From: a virus
Reading direction: 5' to 3' (one strand)
Length of the DNA stretch: 27,743 nucleotides
Virus record (IMG/VR): IMGVR_UViG_3300009154_000213
Location: 1 to 27,743 of that record
Positions 16,368 to 23,140 of the stretch are shown piece by piece; positions within the stretch are counted from its first letter, which is position 1, and every line of letters begins with the position of its first letter. The position numbers were made by a program, and so were the translations under genes. The notes under the pieces are model-generated. The model searched no databases. It was not told the origin of the DNA and saw only the letters and a program-made list of their open reading frames with translations.

Positions 16368-18413
16368 CTACAGGATTGTTACAACAGAACCACTGTCGTA
16401 CTGGCTAATACGGATTACCACAAATTCAGCAGGGCGCTGAAGGGCTACACCGATTTCTAGGTGAACCTCACCAGCAGCAACGCTGGATACGGTGTTGATA
16501 GAGCTGTCTGCTTTAACATAGAAAGCGTCCAACGCTGTAGTTCCCTTTAGACCTCCAGATTGCCAGAAGTTAATAAGGATTGCTTCACAAGTAGTCTGTA
16601 GACGGTTCCATAGACGTTCGTCGTTTGACTCAAATAGAGCAAATGCAGTTGAATCAGTAAGAACCTTACGTAAGTAAATAAGGCTTCTACGTACTGAGAT
16701 ATAACGGTTGTTGTAAGTGCTGCTCAATGTACGCGCACCCATTACCACAATTCCAGAACCTGGGATGTAGCGAATAGCGTTTACTGGAGTAGCCTTAGCA
16801 AATGTATCAGGGCTTGATGTTCCATTGTTTAGGTAATCTAGCTCTGTGTTAGTTAGAGAAGTAACTGACACAACTCCAGATAGGCGAGCTTCTAGGCCAG
16901 CAGGTGACTTAAATACGCCACGAGATGCATCAGTAGTCGCGTACTTAGCCGCAATTGCTCCACCTGGGTAAGCAGTAATAGTTGAACCAGGTGCGCTAGA
17001 TGTAGGGTTTGGAATAGTTAGGTTAGGGAAGTAAACCGCACCAAATCCTTGTGCCGCAGAACCGGATGAGCCACCAGTGTATGAGTTAGTTAAAGTAAGC
17101 TGGCTTGTAACGTCAGAAGTAGACTTTGTAGGGTCAATAATTACAAACACATCTCCGCGGTTATAAGCGTATGAAAGAAGTGTGTTAACGTTAGTAGCAT
17201 CTGTAATACCAGGAGCATTTAGCAAAATAGGCTGCGCAATTGCGTCCAAACTTGAAACAGCACTAGCAACGTTAGTATCACTTACAGGTGATGCGCCATC
17301 AGTTCCGCCAGTAAGCGCTGAGTTTACAAATGTAATTGAGGTTCCATCAGCTACAGCCATAGCAGAGCTTAGAGTTACTGTAGGGCTGCTGAACGCAGTT
17401 ACAGTAGTTCCACTTGTAATACCCTTACCAATTACAGCCATTCCAACGCTAACTGTTGGGATAGTTCCGGTGAGGGTAACGGTTGTACCTGATGTACCAC
17501 CATTTCCACCCACGGCGCTTACAGCAACAAGAGCAGTTGTTACAGGAGTGTTTGTGTTAGCAAAGTTAGCTGGAGTGTGGTTTGCTGCGTTTGAATCAGT
17601 AGCAACTACATAATTAGATGAGGCGTTAATAATAGTAGGTGCATAAGACGGCTCTGAAGACAGTAAAGTAAGGTCGCTAAAACGCTCTACAATGTAACCA
17701 GAAGTGGTACCGCCAGAGTAGATAGCCAAGTTAAAGTACTTACCTGGGTATGTGGTGCTTGATGTTGAGCTTGAGATTTCGTAGTAAAGTCCGTTGCTCC
17801 AAGCACCAGGGTTTTTAGCAGTAAGAGTAAGCTCTGTGGTGCTGCTTTGAGATGTAACTGTACCAGCAGTTGTAATTGCAACAGCAGTAGCAGGAGCAGA
17901 AGCATTTGTGACGGTAAAGGTAGTTGTACTAGGGACAGCAGTTACTACGAAAGTACCCTGATAAACGTTAGTAGGGGTTGCAGTAGAAGCTATAACTCCT
18001 GAAACCACTACAGTCTGACCAACCTTTAGACCGTGAGCGGCACTGGTGTAGGTAGTTGAGGTTCCGCTTTGCGCAACAGTAGAGCCAGTAGCAATAGCAA
18101 CTGTAGCGTTTCCCTTAATAGCGACAGTAGAAGCGACTGCATCCGAAGCTGCTACGCGCTTTACGTAACACTGGCTTCCTCCGTTTGAGAAAAATAGATA
18201 AACAGCAATAGCGCCGTCAGTATCTGCAGTGTTGTATACAATGTCACCGTACAAAGAAACAAATTGATTCCATGAGGTTATTAGAGTAGTGGTAGTGGGT
18301 CCCTTTGCAAAAGCGCCAATGAAAGTGGCTACTGTAGCAGTAGGGGTAGAGGATAGCGCTGCGGAAGACGGTACTTCTTCTAGGTATACTCCAGGGCGGT
18401 TGTATGTCGCCAT
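16368..18413 (-). CDS. Tail sheath protein with inserted beta modules
   Basis: This is a 681-residue protein with a strong ribosome binding site (AAGGAG). MATYNRPGVYLEEV at the N-terminus is the classic contractile sheath start (RPGVYxxE). Other sheath core marks are GGSQCYVKRV near 78-87, an AYPGGAIAAKYATTDASRGV block at about 481-500 and SVRRSLIYLRKVLTDSTAFA at about 573-592, with the C-terminus near HLEIGVALQRPAEFVVIRIS. Between N- and C-terminal core parts two added modules occur: about 105-190 (AAHGLKVGQTVVVSGV) and about 300-366 (VSVGMAVIGKGITSGTTVTA). The length is close to T4 gp18. It forms the contractile outer sheath and its presence makes this phage a myovirus. High confidence. Confidence 0.93.
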   Translation of the reverse strand: MATYNRPGVYLEEVPSSAALSSTPTATVATFIGAFAKGPTTTTLITSWNQFVSLYGDIVYNTADTDGAIAVYLFFSNGGSQCYVKRVAASDAVASTVAIKGNATVAIATGSTVAQSGTSTTYTSAAHGLKVGQTVVVSGVIASTATPTNVYQGTFVVTAVPSTTTFTVTNASAPATAVAITTAGTVTSQSSTTELTLTAKNPGAWSNGLYYEISSSTSSTTYPGKYFNLAIYSGGTTSGYIVERFSDLTLLSSEPSYAPTIINASSNYVVATDSNAANHTPANFANTNTPVTTALVAVSAVGGNGGTSGTTVTLTGTIPTVSVGMAVIGKGITSGTTVTAFSSPTVTLSSAMAVADGTSITFVNSALTGGTDGASPVSDTNVASAVSSLDAIAQPILLNAPGITDATNVNTLLSYAYNRGDVFVIIDPTKSTSDVTSQLTLTNSYTGGSSGSAAQGFGAVYFPNLTIPNPTSSAPGSTITAYPGGAIAAKYATTDASRGVFKSPAGLEARLSGVVSVTSLTNTELDYLNNGTSSPDTFAKATPVNAIRYIPGSGIVVMGARTLSSTYNNRYISVRRSLIYLRKVLTDSTAFALFESNDERLWNRLQTTCEAILINFWQSGGLKGTTALDAFYVKADSSINTVSSVAAGEVHLEIGVALQRPAEFVVIRISQYDSGSVVTIL

Positions 18414-18452
18414 AAGATTTTCTCCTTGGGTTTAGTTGAGGTTAAACAAATA

Positions 18453-19070
18453 TTAAATAGGTTGTTGTCCAGGTGGGATATCGGATGTTGTTTTTTTATT
18501 AATATTTACGGTAGATACTATGCTTGGTGTAGATGTGTATGAAGCCACAGTACCTTCGCTGCTTACTGTCACGGTGAATACATTTCTAAATAACCTACGG
18601 TTATTTTCTATGGTATCACGTTTTGTGAACTCTTCTAATATCAAATGGCGATAAGATGTCTCGGTGCCTAAATCATTAGGAACAGCCAAATAACCGCGTT
18701 TTGATATAAAAACCTTGTTTAAAAGATAAGCAATAATAGTCCTATCATGCCTAGGGTGGCGAGAATAGGTGGTAATTTGATATACCAAGTCCCAAGCAAT
18801 AGGTATTTCGTACGTATAAGAGGTATTTCCACTGGGGGCAATGGTTCCCTGAACGTCGTTATCCTGGAATAACCCAGACTGTTGGCGGTAAGTAGCTGGG
18901 TCAAAATCCAGTAGCTCAATAGTAATATAAGGGTAGCTTTGGTCTCTAGACTCTAGGTCTGGGTTAGCAAACCATACGCCTACAGGGCGATTGGTGTTCT
19001 TTTCATCAGCAACTACAATGCCCGTAAGTAGGGTTTTAAGGGCCAAATCTTCACTTAATATAAAACTCAT
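18453..19070 (-). CDS. Putative tail terminator / neck protein
   Basis: This is a 205-residue protein. Its ATG overlaps the stop of the gene upstream (ATGA). It has a pattern of beta strands and a helix: ESRDQSYPYITIELLDFDPA, IPIAWDLVYQITTYSRHPRH and RHLILEEFTKRD, ending in a Thr/Ser-rich tail. DLVYQITTYS with a following DRTIIAYLLNKVF helix resembles tail terminator-like folds (beta sheet plus a helix in the V/I-Y-x-I-x-x-Y-S motif). Lying just before the sheath gene, it fits a terminator or tail-completion role that caps tube polymerisation. This is inferred from location and fold pattern; no closer family was recognised. Confidence 0.6.
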   Translation of the reverse strand: MSFILSEDLALKTLLTGIVVADEKNTNRPVGVWFANPDLESRDQSYPYITIELLDFDPATYRQQSGLFQDNDVQGTIAPSGNTSYTYEIPIAWDLVYQITTYSRHPRHDRTIIAYLLNKVFISKRGYLAVPNDLGTETSYRHLILEEFTKRDTIENNRRLFRNVFTVTVSSEGTVASYTSTPSIVSTVNINKKTTSDIPPGQQPI

Positions 19071-19393
19071 GGTATTAAGTCCTGCCCTACTAAGTAGTCA
19101 ACAGACCATTCAGCCATATTTTCAGAGATAGCGTCACCGTGTTTAGTGATAAACATCCTAAATATAGATTGAGGAGAGTCACTTTGTGTGCCATATTCCA
19201 GGTTTTCAACCTCATCGGCAAACTTTATAGGGTAATAGATGACTATATTTAAATCTTGAATTGCTACTTTTAGCTTATTAACTATGTAGGTAGGCCAGTT
19301 AGCGCGAACAGCGTCCTCTTTTAGAAGCACGGTTAACTCAGAGCTAACATTTTTTAATGATTTAGCTGCGGAAGCTTTAAATTCTATATTCAT
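19067..19393 (-). CDS. Putative head-tail connector / neck protein
   Basis: This is a 108-residue protein starting MNIEFKASAAKSLKNVSSEL at the ATG at 19391-19393. Both ends overlap neighbours by ATGA junctions. It is mixed helical (N-terminal 35 residues) then beta (LNIVIYYPIKFADEVENLEY), with a C-terminal helix (ISENMAEWSVDYLVGQDL). The size, location and EFxxxxxxxLKN opening resemble small neck or HK97-gp10-like proteins, but I see no diagnostic motif. A neck role is inferred from being wedged between head and tail-terminator genes. Confidence 0.55.
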   Translation of the reverse strand: MNIEFKASAAKSLKNVSSELTVLLKEDAVRANWPTYIVNKLKVAIQDLNIVIYYPIKFADEVENLEYGTQSDSPQSIFRMFITKHGDAISENMAEWSVDYLVGQDLIP

Positions 19394-19539
19394 TTTTTGC
19401 GCCGCACCGCGTTACTTAATATTGCTATAAACATTGGGACAGTATGAATTGGGTATGCGTCTGTAAAACCTAGAAAAAACTTCTTGTCCGAAGGCTTAGA
19501 TACCTTGGACTTAGGGTCCTTGTCAATACCTGACATCAT
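19390..19539 (-). CDS. Small protein starting the neck-tail operon
   Basis: This small gene has 49 codons from the ATG at 19539, or 48 from the adjacent ATG at 19536. GGAG lies 3 nt before the first and 6 nt before the second, so 19536 may be the real start. An in-frame ATG at 19548 has no such site. The protein has a basic N-terminal third (MSGIDKDPKSKVSKPSDKKF) then a hydrophobic patch with TVPMFIAILSNAV and a basic end. The stop overlaps the next ATG (ATGA). It is the first gene after the terminator at 19609-19633. The hydrophobic patch is too short to call a membrane segment with confidence. No family recognised. Confidence 0.65.
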   Translation of the reverse strand: MMSGIDKDPKSKVSKPSDKKFFLGFTDAYPIHTVPMFIAILSNAVRRKK

Positions 19540-19608
19540 AGTCTCCATTGGAGTAGCAATATACAGCGCAAATTTACATCAGCCCCAGCATAGGGCTACT
19601 TCTAGGAT

Positions 19609-19633
19609 AAAAGAAAACCCCCCTTGCGGGGGG
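19609..19633 (-). terminator. GC hairpin terminator after the basic-protein cluster
   Basis: On the minus strand CCCCCC GCAA GGGGGG forms a 6-bp GC stem with a 4-nt loop (19618-19633), followed by TTTTCTTTT. It sits just after the 87-residue gene and before the neck-tail genes. A second weaker hairpin (AGCCC/GGGCT) lies about 15 nt further on. No convincing promoter was found between it and the next gene, so partial read-through is likely needed for tail gene expression. Confidence 0.75.
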
Positions 19634-19647
19634 CTAAACTTTTTTAT

Positions 19648-19911
19648 TTACTTCTTTTTCTTAGCTGGGACAGTCTTCTTAACCTTAGCGGCTAGAGCCT
19701 TGTCCATCTTCATGTCAGCAGCCTTAGATGGCTTCTTAGCATCCATCTTCTTGTCGCCCTTTTCAAAGGCCTTCTTCTGAGCAGAGGTCATACCCTTTTC
19801 CATCTTCTTATCGGCAATTTTATCTGCCTTAGAATTGGTCCACTCCTTAGTGCACATAGTGCCCTTTTTACATCCGGCACACTTGCCGCACTTTTCCATC
19901 TTCTTAGCCAT
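19648..19911 (-). CDS. Lys-rich basic protein with cysteine N-terminus
   Basis: This is an 87-residue protein. The first 24 residues carry five cysteine-related positions (KCGKCAGCKKGTMC), a pattern suited to binding metal or forming disulfides. The rest is very Lys-rich with Met/Ala (KKMDAKKPSKAADMKMDKAL) and ends VPAKKKK. It is the last gene before the terminator, beginning MAK as do three upstream genes of this cluster. A nucleic-acid-binding or virion-associated role is inferred from charge alone. Confidence 0.7.
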   Translation of the reverse strand: MAKKMEKCGKCAGCKKGTMCTKEWTNSKADKIADKKMEKGMTSAQKKAFEKGDKKMDAKKPSKAADMKMDKALAAKVKKTVPAKKKK

Positions 19912-19913
19912 GG

Positions 19914-20108
19914 TTATTTGCCTTTCTTAGCGTCGCGCTTGCCTTTTTGCTCAAGCTTTACCATTTTCTTTTCGCCGTACTTTTTGATACCGGCAGCAGC
20001 GGCGACCGCAGCGGGATTACTTGCACCAGACTTCTCAGCCTTTTTTTCAATGGCCTTAAAGCGGCCACCCTGACCTAGAGGAGGTTTTTTTGCTGTTTTC
20101 TTAGCCAT
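19914..20108 (-). CDS. Small basic protein, PPLGxGGRF type
   Basis: This is a 64-residue protein. MAKKTAKKPPLGQGGRFKAI, then a hydrophobic Ala helix (NPAAVAAAAGIKKYG) and a basic C-terminus (KRDAKKGK). The PPLGxGxRF...NPxAxAAxIGxKKYG pattern recurs in small phage proteins encoded near structural genes. Function is not known to me. It starts in the last codons of the 18-codon gene (8-nt overlap, AATGGCTAA). Confidence 0.7.
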   Translation of the reverse strand: MAKKTAKKPPLGQGGRFKAIEKKAEKSGASNPAAVAAAAGIKKYGEKKMVKLEQKGKRDAKKGK

Positions 20109-20157
20109 TAGGCTGGTCCTTTCGACATTTACAATTATCGCACTTACATTCAGGCAT
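20101..20157 (-). CDS. 18-codon cysteine-rich micropeptide candidate
   Basis: An 18-codon frame starts at the ATG at 20157 and reads MPECKCDNCKC then RKDQPNG, with a stop TAA at 20101-20103. Four cysteines in CxCxxCxC spacing suggest metal binding. The only other thing in this gap is the junction. Its end overlaps the next ATG by 8 nt in the same way (AATGGCTAA) as another junction in this cluster. That arrangement, together with the cysteines, supports a real gene, but the short length means chance cannot be excluded. Confidence 0.45.
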   Translation of the reverse strand: MPECKCDNCKCRKDQPNG

Positions 20158-20165
20158 TATTGCTT

Positions 20166-20348
20166 TTACTCCTTAAAATCTTCAACGGCTTTAGCTTTAG
20201 CCGCCGATCTTGTCTTACTTCGTTTAGTGGCAGGATTGGCATTAGGTCCGGTTTTAAACTTGCCCATATTCTTATTTAATTCAGCCGATGCTATATTACG
20301 CATCACTTTAGCGGCTTTATTTAGGGCTTGTGGCTTTTTAGGTTTCAC
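20166..20348 (-). CDS. Small basic protein, unknown function
   Basis: This is a 60-residue protein with a GTG start at 20348, two bases after the TAA (20351-20353) of the previous gene, so probably translationally coupled. It is Lys/Ala/Asn-rich (MKPKKPQALNKAAKVMRNIA, then KSKTRSAAKAKAVEDFKE-like end). No motif is recognised. It could be a DNA- or scaffold-binding virion peptide; that is only an inference from its charge and cluster. Confidence 0.6.
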   Translation of the reverse strand: MKPKKPQALNKAAKVMRNIASAELNKNMGKFKTGPNANPATKRSKTRSAAKAKAVEDFKE

Positions 20349-20350
20349 TT

Positions 20351-20668
20351 TTAGCTAGCAGGAACCTGCGCAGTAAATGTGTTTTTTAAGGTTATAACAG
20401 GTACTGGGGTAGAAGTTGAGCTAGATACAGCGTAAAGTACATCAGAAGTATTAAGGCTGATAGTAACTGAGTTTTTTACGTTAGTAGTGCCTGGAGGCAA
20501 AACATAGCCATAAGCGCTGCTAGTTACTGCAGAAGTACCTAAATAAATAGTGTCAGCAGTGCTGTTGTTTTGCACAATTAGAGTAGCAGCAACCCAAGTA
20601 CCATCTACAGTAGGGCTAAGCTTTACTGCGGTTCCACCGACAGTGTTTAAAGTTTGAGATAAGGCCAT
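20351..20668 (-). CDS. Small beta-sandwich virion protein, possible capsid decoration
   Basis: This is a 105-residue acidic/neutral protein, unlike its basic neighbours. It reads as a small all-beta fold: SPTVDGTWVAATLIVQNNST, then IYLGTSAVTSSAYGYVLPPG, then VTISLNTSDVLYAVS. This resembles phage proteins of the NTGxxxIYLGxxxVTxxxGxxLxPG type that are widespread in virions. No enzymatic residues are seen. A head- or tail-decoration role is inferred from the family-like pattern and the head-to-neck location. Confidence 0.6.
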   Translation of the reverse strand: MALSQTLNTVGGTAVKLSPTVDGTWVAATLIVQNNSTADTIYLGTSAVTSSAYGYVLPPGTTNVKNSVTISLNTSDVLYAVSSSTSTPVPVITLKNTFTAQVPAS

Positions 20669-20980
20669 TTACTTTTTTCCTTTTTTAGATTCAAGACGCT
20701 TTGACATAGCGGCTGCTTTTTTCTTTGCATCAGCCTTTGAGGATGCTCCCCATGCCTGTAATGATAATAGCAGACGTGTAGGCTCACCGTTTGGCTTACG
20801 CTCAGGTCCTGGGTTACCAGCCATACGCGCTAGGAAAGATGCACGGCGAGGGTTATCGCCAGATTTAACAGGGGCCTTAAGGTCGTGACCCTGAGCCTTA
20901 GCCGAAGCACGGCCCTTGGCGTTTAAGCCGCCATTAGGATTTTTACCTTCTTTACGCTCCCAAGCAGGTGTTTTAGCCAT
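20669..20980 (-). CDS. DUF6321-type basic phage protein
   Basis: This is a 103-residue protein. KTPAWERKEGKNPNGGLNAK, GRASAKAQGHDLKAPV, RRASFLARMAGNPGP and a Lys-rich end match a small widely distributed phage family (annotated DUF6321) with AWxRKEGKNPxGGLNxKGRxS and RRxSFxARMxGxPGP motifs. Function is unknown. It starts at 20980 inside the end of the preceding gene (8-nt overlap). Confidence 0.75.
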   Translation of the reverse strand: MAKTPAWERKEGKNPNGGLNAKGRASAKAQGHDLKAPVKSGDNPRRASFLARMAGNPGPERKPNGEPTRLLLSLQAWGASSKADAKKKAAAMSKRLESKKGKK

Positions 20981-21149
20981 TTTTCTTCTTCTTTTTCTTT
21001 TTAGCAGCAGCCATGTTGTCTACTAGGTTAGGGTAAGGTCTACCAGCAGCCTTAGCGCGAGCCTTAGCAGCAGACTTCTTAGCCGATGACAGCTTTTTGT
21101 CTTTTTTAGTAGGGTCTGGGGTGTCCCAGACTTTCTTTTCTTTAGCCAT
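20973..21149 (-). CDS. Small Lys/Ala-rich protein, GRPYPNLVDN type
   Basis: This is a 58-residue protein. ATG at 21149 is preferred (GAGTGG a few bases upstream); an in-frame GTG at 21158 overlaps the preceding gene. It reads MAKEKKVWDTPDPTKKDKKL, then SAAKARAKAAGRPYPNLVDN and ends in a run of Lys. AKARAKAAGRPYPNLVDN is a short motif I recall in other phage proteins; function unknown. It is one of the basic cluster. Confidence 0.65.
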   Translation of the reverse strand: MAKEKKVWDTPDPTKKDKKLSSAKKSAAKARAKAAGRPYPNLVDNMAAAKKKKKKKNG

Positions 21150-21151
21150 GT

Positions 21152-21298
21152 TTACCACTCAGATTCGTTAGAGCAAGAGCAATCAGAACCCTTGCGACAC
21201 AGATTCAACCATGCGGTAGCCAAAATAGCTACAACAGGGATAATAACAGCACCAAAAGCCAAAATTAAGCCGGTGTAATAAGGTAGGTCGATAGTCAT
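21152..21298 (-). CDS. Small membrane protein, possible holin-like
   Basis: This frame has 48 codons, from the ATG at 21298, which overlaps the stop of the gene upstream (ATGA). The product is MTIDLPYYTGLILAFGAVII, then PVVAILATAWLNLCRKGSDC and SCSNESEW. One strong hydrophobic segment (about 8-31) is followed by a charged, cysteine-bearing tail. Size and topology would suit a small holin or another membrane peptide. No lysin gene is visible nearby to support this. The alternative is a virion membrane-associated peptide. Confidence 0.6.
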   Translation of the reverse strand: MTIDLPYYTGLILAFGAVIIPVVAILATAWLNLCRKGSDCSCSNESEW

Positions 21299-21426
21299 TT
21301 TTTCTTTTTCTTCTTTACTTTTTTAGGTAGTGTTTTTTGGTTAGGGGTTTCTTTTGCCCACTGCTTAGCCATCTCTGGCTTAGTAGCAAACATCCATTTT
21401 TCTTGTTGCTTAGATTTAAAAGGCAT
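21295..21426 (-). CDS. Small basic protein, unknown function
   Basis: This 43-codon frame starts at the ATG at 21426, overlapping the TAA of the gene upstream, and ends at TGA 21295-21297 overlapping the next ATG. It reads MPFKSKQQEKWMFATKPEMA, then KQWAKETPNQKTLPKKVKKK and three more Lys. Tight coupling on both sides supports its being a real gene. The motif QEKWMFATKPEMAKQWAxET is not one I can assign. Like its neighbours it is strongly basic. Confidence 0.65.
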   Translation of the reverse strand: MPFKSKQQEKWMFATKPEMAKQWAKETPNQKTLPKKVKKKKKK

Positions 21427-21743
21427 TACTTAGCCTTCTTAGGAGCAGCTTTCTTAGCAACTGGGGCAGCCTTCTTAGGTGCAGGAGCAGCCTTCTTTAC
21501 TGGAGCAGCCTTCTTTGCGACTGGTGCAGCCTTCTTAGCAGCAGGTGCTTTGTCTACATCTCTAGTAAGGCCAGCTTGACCAATAGTTCTAATACGGTAA
21601 CTGTCTTGCTTTTTCTTTGGGATGTAGTTTTCCATGTGAGCCTTAGCCTCAGCAAGACCTTCATGCTTAGTCATGTTCTTCCAGTCACCGTCTTTAGTTT
21701 GGTTCTGGATTACGTGTGTTACTTTTGAGCCAATATCTGGCAT
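21426..21743 (-). CDS. Histone H1-like basic-tail protein
   Basis: This is a 105-residue protein. The first 65 residues form a small globular part (MPDIGSKVTHVIQNQTKDGD, then MTKHEGLAEAKAHMENYI). The last 40 residues are Lys-Ala-Pro repeats (KKAAPVAKKAAP and variants). Such Lys/Ala/Pro tails resemble histone H1-like or bacterial basic DNA-binding tails. A role in condensing or binding DNA, or in scaffolding, is inferred from composition. It opens the basic cluster. Confidence 0.7.
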   Translation of the reverse strand: MPDIGSKVTHVIQNQTKDGDWKNMTKHEGLAEAKAHMENYIPKKKQDSYRIRTIGQAGLTRDVDKAPAAKKAAPVAKKAAPVKKAAPAPKKAAPVAKKAAPKKAK

Positions 21744-21752
21744 TTATATCTC

Positions 21753-22283
21753 CTATGGTTGTGCGTAGGCAAGGAATTGAACGTCGTTTACAAGCTCATC
21801 TGGTGCCAGCTGTGTGCAGTCCATGACAATCATGGTGTGGCGGTTAGCTACTAATCCAGCAGGCTGGGTCTTATTTGGCCTGTAAACTTCGTTCTTAAAT
21901 ACAATTCTATACTTATCCACTAGGTCAATACTTGACTTAACCAAACCTCTATCATCAAAAATTTCAGGCGCAACAGCAAAAGCGTCATCAATATTAAAGG
22001 TCAAATGTAGGGTGTCTACGTTGTAGAAACCGCGCTCATTAAGTACCGAAGCACCTTCACCGATAGATACGGCTACAACAGGAACCATCTTAGGCCCATC
22101 CCAAACGCGGCCTACACCAATTGGCTCAACGTCATAAATAGGGTCATTTACATAACTAGAGTTAAATGTCCACCATTGAGCCAAAACACCCACAGGGTTG
22201 GTGCGGTCGGCGGTTATACCATCGCTGATGGCATCTGATTCAAAGTCAGCGTCAAACCGACCGCCTGGAGTATATGAACGCAT
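21753..22283 (-). CDS. Putative head-tail connector/neck protein
   Basis: This is a 176-residue protein with AGGAT before the ATG at 22283. The body alternates beta strands (VVAVSIGEGASVLN, LHLTFNIDD, YRIVFKNEVY, MIVMDCTQL) and has no Cys or Lys bias. Its size and beta-rich pattern would fit a connector, stopper or tail-completion protein, but no diagnostic motif is visible. It lies between the fibre block and the basic cluster. The call is positional and low certainty. Confidence 0.5.
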   Translation of the reverse strand: MRSYTPGGRFDADFESDAISDGITADRTNPVGVLAQWWTFNSSYVNDPIYDVEPIGVGRVWDGPKMVPVVAVSIGEGASVLNERGFYNVDTLHLTFNIDDAFAVAPEIFDDRGLVKSSIDLVDKYRIVFKNEVYRPNKTQPAGLVANRHTMIVMDCTQLAPDELVNDVQFLAYAQP

Positions 22284-22304
22284 AATCCTATTCTAAATGT
22301 TTAT

Positions 22305-22496
22305 TTAGCCCAGTAGAGCCTTAACTTCTTCTTCTGTTAGTCCTAGGGCTTGAAGTTTTGCTAAAGCAGATTGTCTAGTGGCTAATGCTTCTGCTTCTTG
22401 TTGAGCGGCTTGCTCTCTTGCCGCAATTTCTTCTGGAGTTTCATCTCTTTCGGTTACTTCTCCAGTTTCACAATTTACTTCAGTTATTCTGTTCAT
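22305..22496 (-). CDS. Small chaperone-like protein after the fibres
   Basis: This is a 63-residue protein starting MNRITEVNCETGEVTERDET at the ATG at 22496, which overlaps the TAA of the fibre-like gene. It has an acidic N-terminus, an Ala/Gln/Glu-rich helix (AAREQAAQQEAEALATRQSA) and ends LGLTEEEVKALLG. Phages often encode such a short helical protein with an ALGLTEEExxALLG end directly after fibre genes, where it is annotated as tail-fibre assembly or XkdW-like. An upstream ATG at 22649 would need to lie in the fibre gene and is not needed. A fibre chaperone role is inferred. Confidence 0.65.
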   Translation of the reverse strand: MNRITEVNCETGEVTERDETPEEIAAREQAAQQEAEALATRQSALAKLQALGLTEEEVKALLG

Positions 22497-23137
22497 TAGT
22501 TTACTCCGTAAATCCAAATAGTTCCTGTCGCACCTGTCCAACTGTTGGAAGTTGCTGCTTGAAAAGATATTTGAGTTATCGCTGATGTAGTGCTTGCTGC
22601 TCCAAATCTTGACGCATTTGTTGTACCTCCAACTCCACCAGAAAGCCACATGGTTGGGTTTGGTGAAGTATAGTTTGGTATTTCAACTGTATATATATTA
22701 GTTGTTGTTGGTGAAGCTGACGTTGTAGTTAAAGGAATTCCAGAAGTATTGCTTGTAGAAACTGATGCACTAGATGAGCCAGTAGTGTATGTTGTGTAAG
22801 AAACAGAGGAGTTAGAATTTACGCTCATATAAAAAGTTCCAGAAAGACTTCCTATGTTATCAAACTTTATTTGAACAACAAGTTTTTTGTAGGTTGCGGG
22901 TATGCTTGTGAATGATGGTTGTGTTCCAACAATGGCATACGGGGTTCCTACAAGAGCCGTGTATCCAACGTTAGTCCAAGTAGGGGTAGAACCAGAACCA
23001 GCAGAAGTAAGAACTTGACCCGATGCTCCAACTGAAGAGTTTAAAGTAATGGTTGAAGTTGTACTAGGAAGGCTTAATCCACCAGCAGTTATTGTACGAC
23101 CAGTAGCGTTTAAATCAGTATATATGTTTTTAGTCAT
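22496..23137 (-). CDS. Fibre-like appendage protein
   Basis: This is a 213-residue protein. The start MTKNIYTDLNATGRTITAGG and VGASGQVLTSAGSGSTPTWT (a GQVLxSxGxGxxPxWT motif) is a common phage fibre adaptor. The rest is Ser/Thr/Asn-rich beta structure ending TGTIWIYGVN. The YGV-x end is shared with the 5540-6253 appendage protein (SIYGVK), suggesting related C-terminal heads. It is adjacent to the longer fibre. A role in receptor binding or decoration is inferred. Confidence 0.7.
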   Translation of the reverse strand: MTKNIYTDLNATGRTITAGGLSLPSTTSTITLNSSVGASGQVLTSAGSGSTPTWTNVGYTALVGTPYAIVGTQPSFTSIPATYKKLVVQIKFDNIGSLSGTFYMSVNSNSSVSYTTYTTGSSSASVSTSNTSGIPLTTTSASPTTTNIYTVEIPNYTSPNPTMWLSGGVGGTTNASRFGAASTTSAITQISFQAATSNSWTGATGTIWIYGVN

Positions 23138-23140
23138 TTA

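Noticed and set aside
17182-17613. Plus-strand 143-codon frame
   Set aside because: Antisense to the tail sheath gene; low-complexity hydrophobic product expected from complement of Thr/Ser/Val codons; no support as a gene.
17687-17905. 72-codon Leu-rich minus-strand frame
   Set aside because: Leucine-run product from alternate reading of the sheath's Thr/Ala repeat DNA; not a gene.
22497-22649. N-terminal extension of the 63-residue gene
   Set aside because: The upstream ATG would lie in the fibre gene and add a segment without similarity; the TAATG junction at 22496 explains the start.
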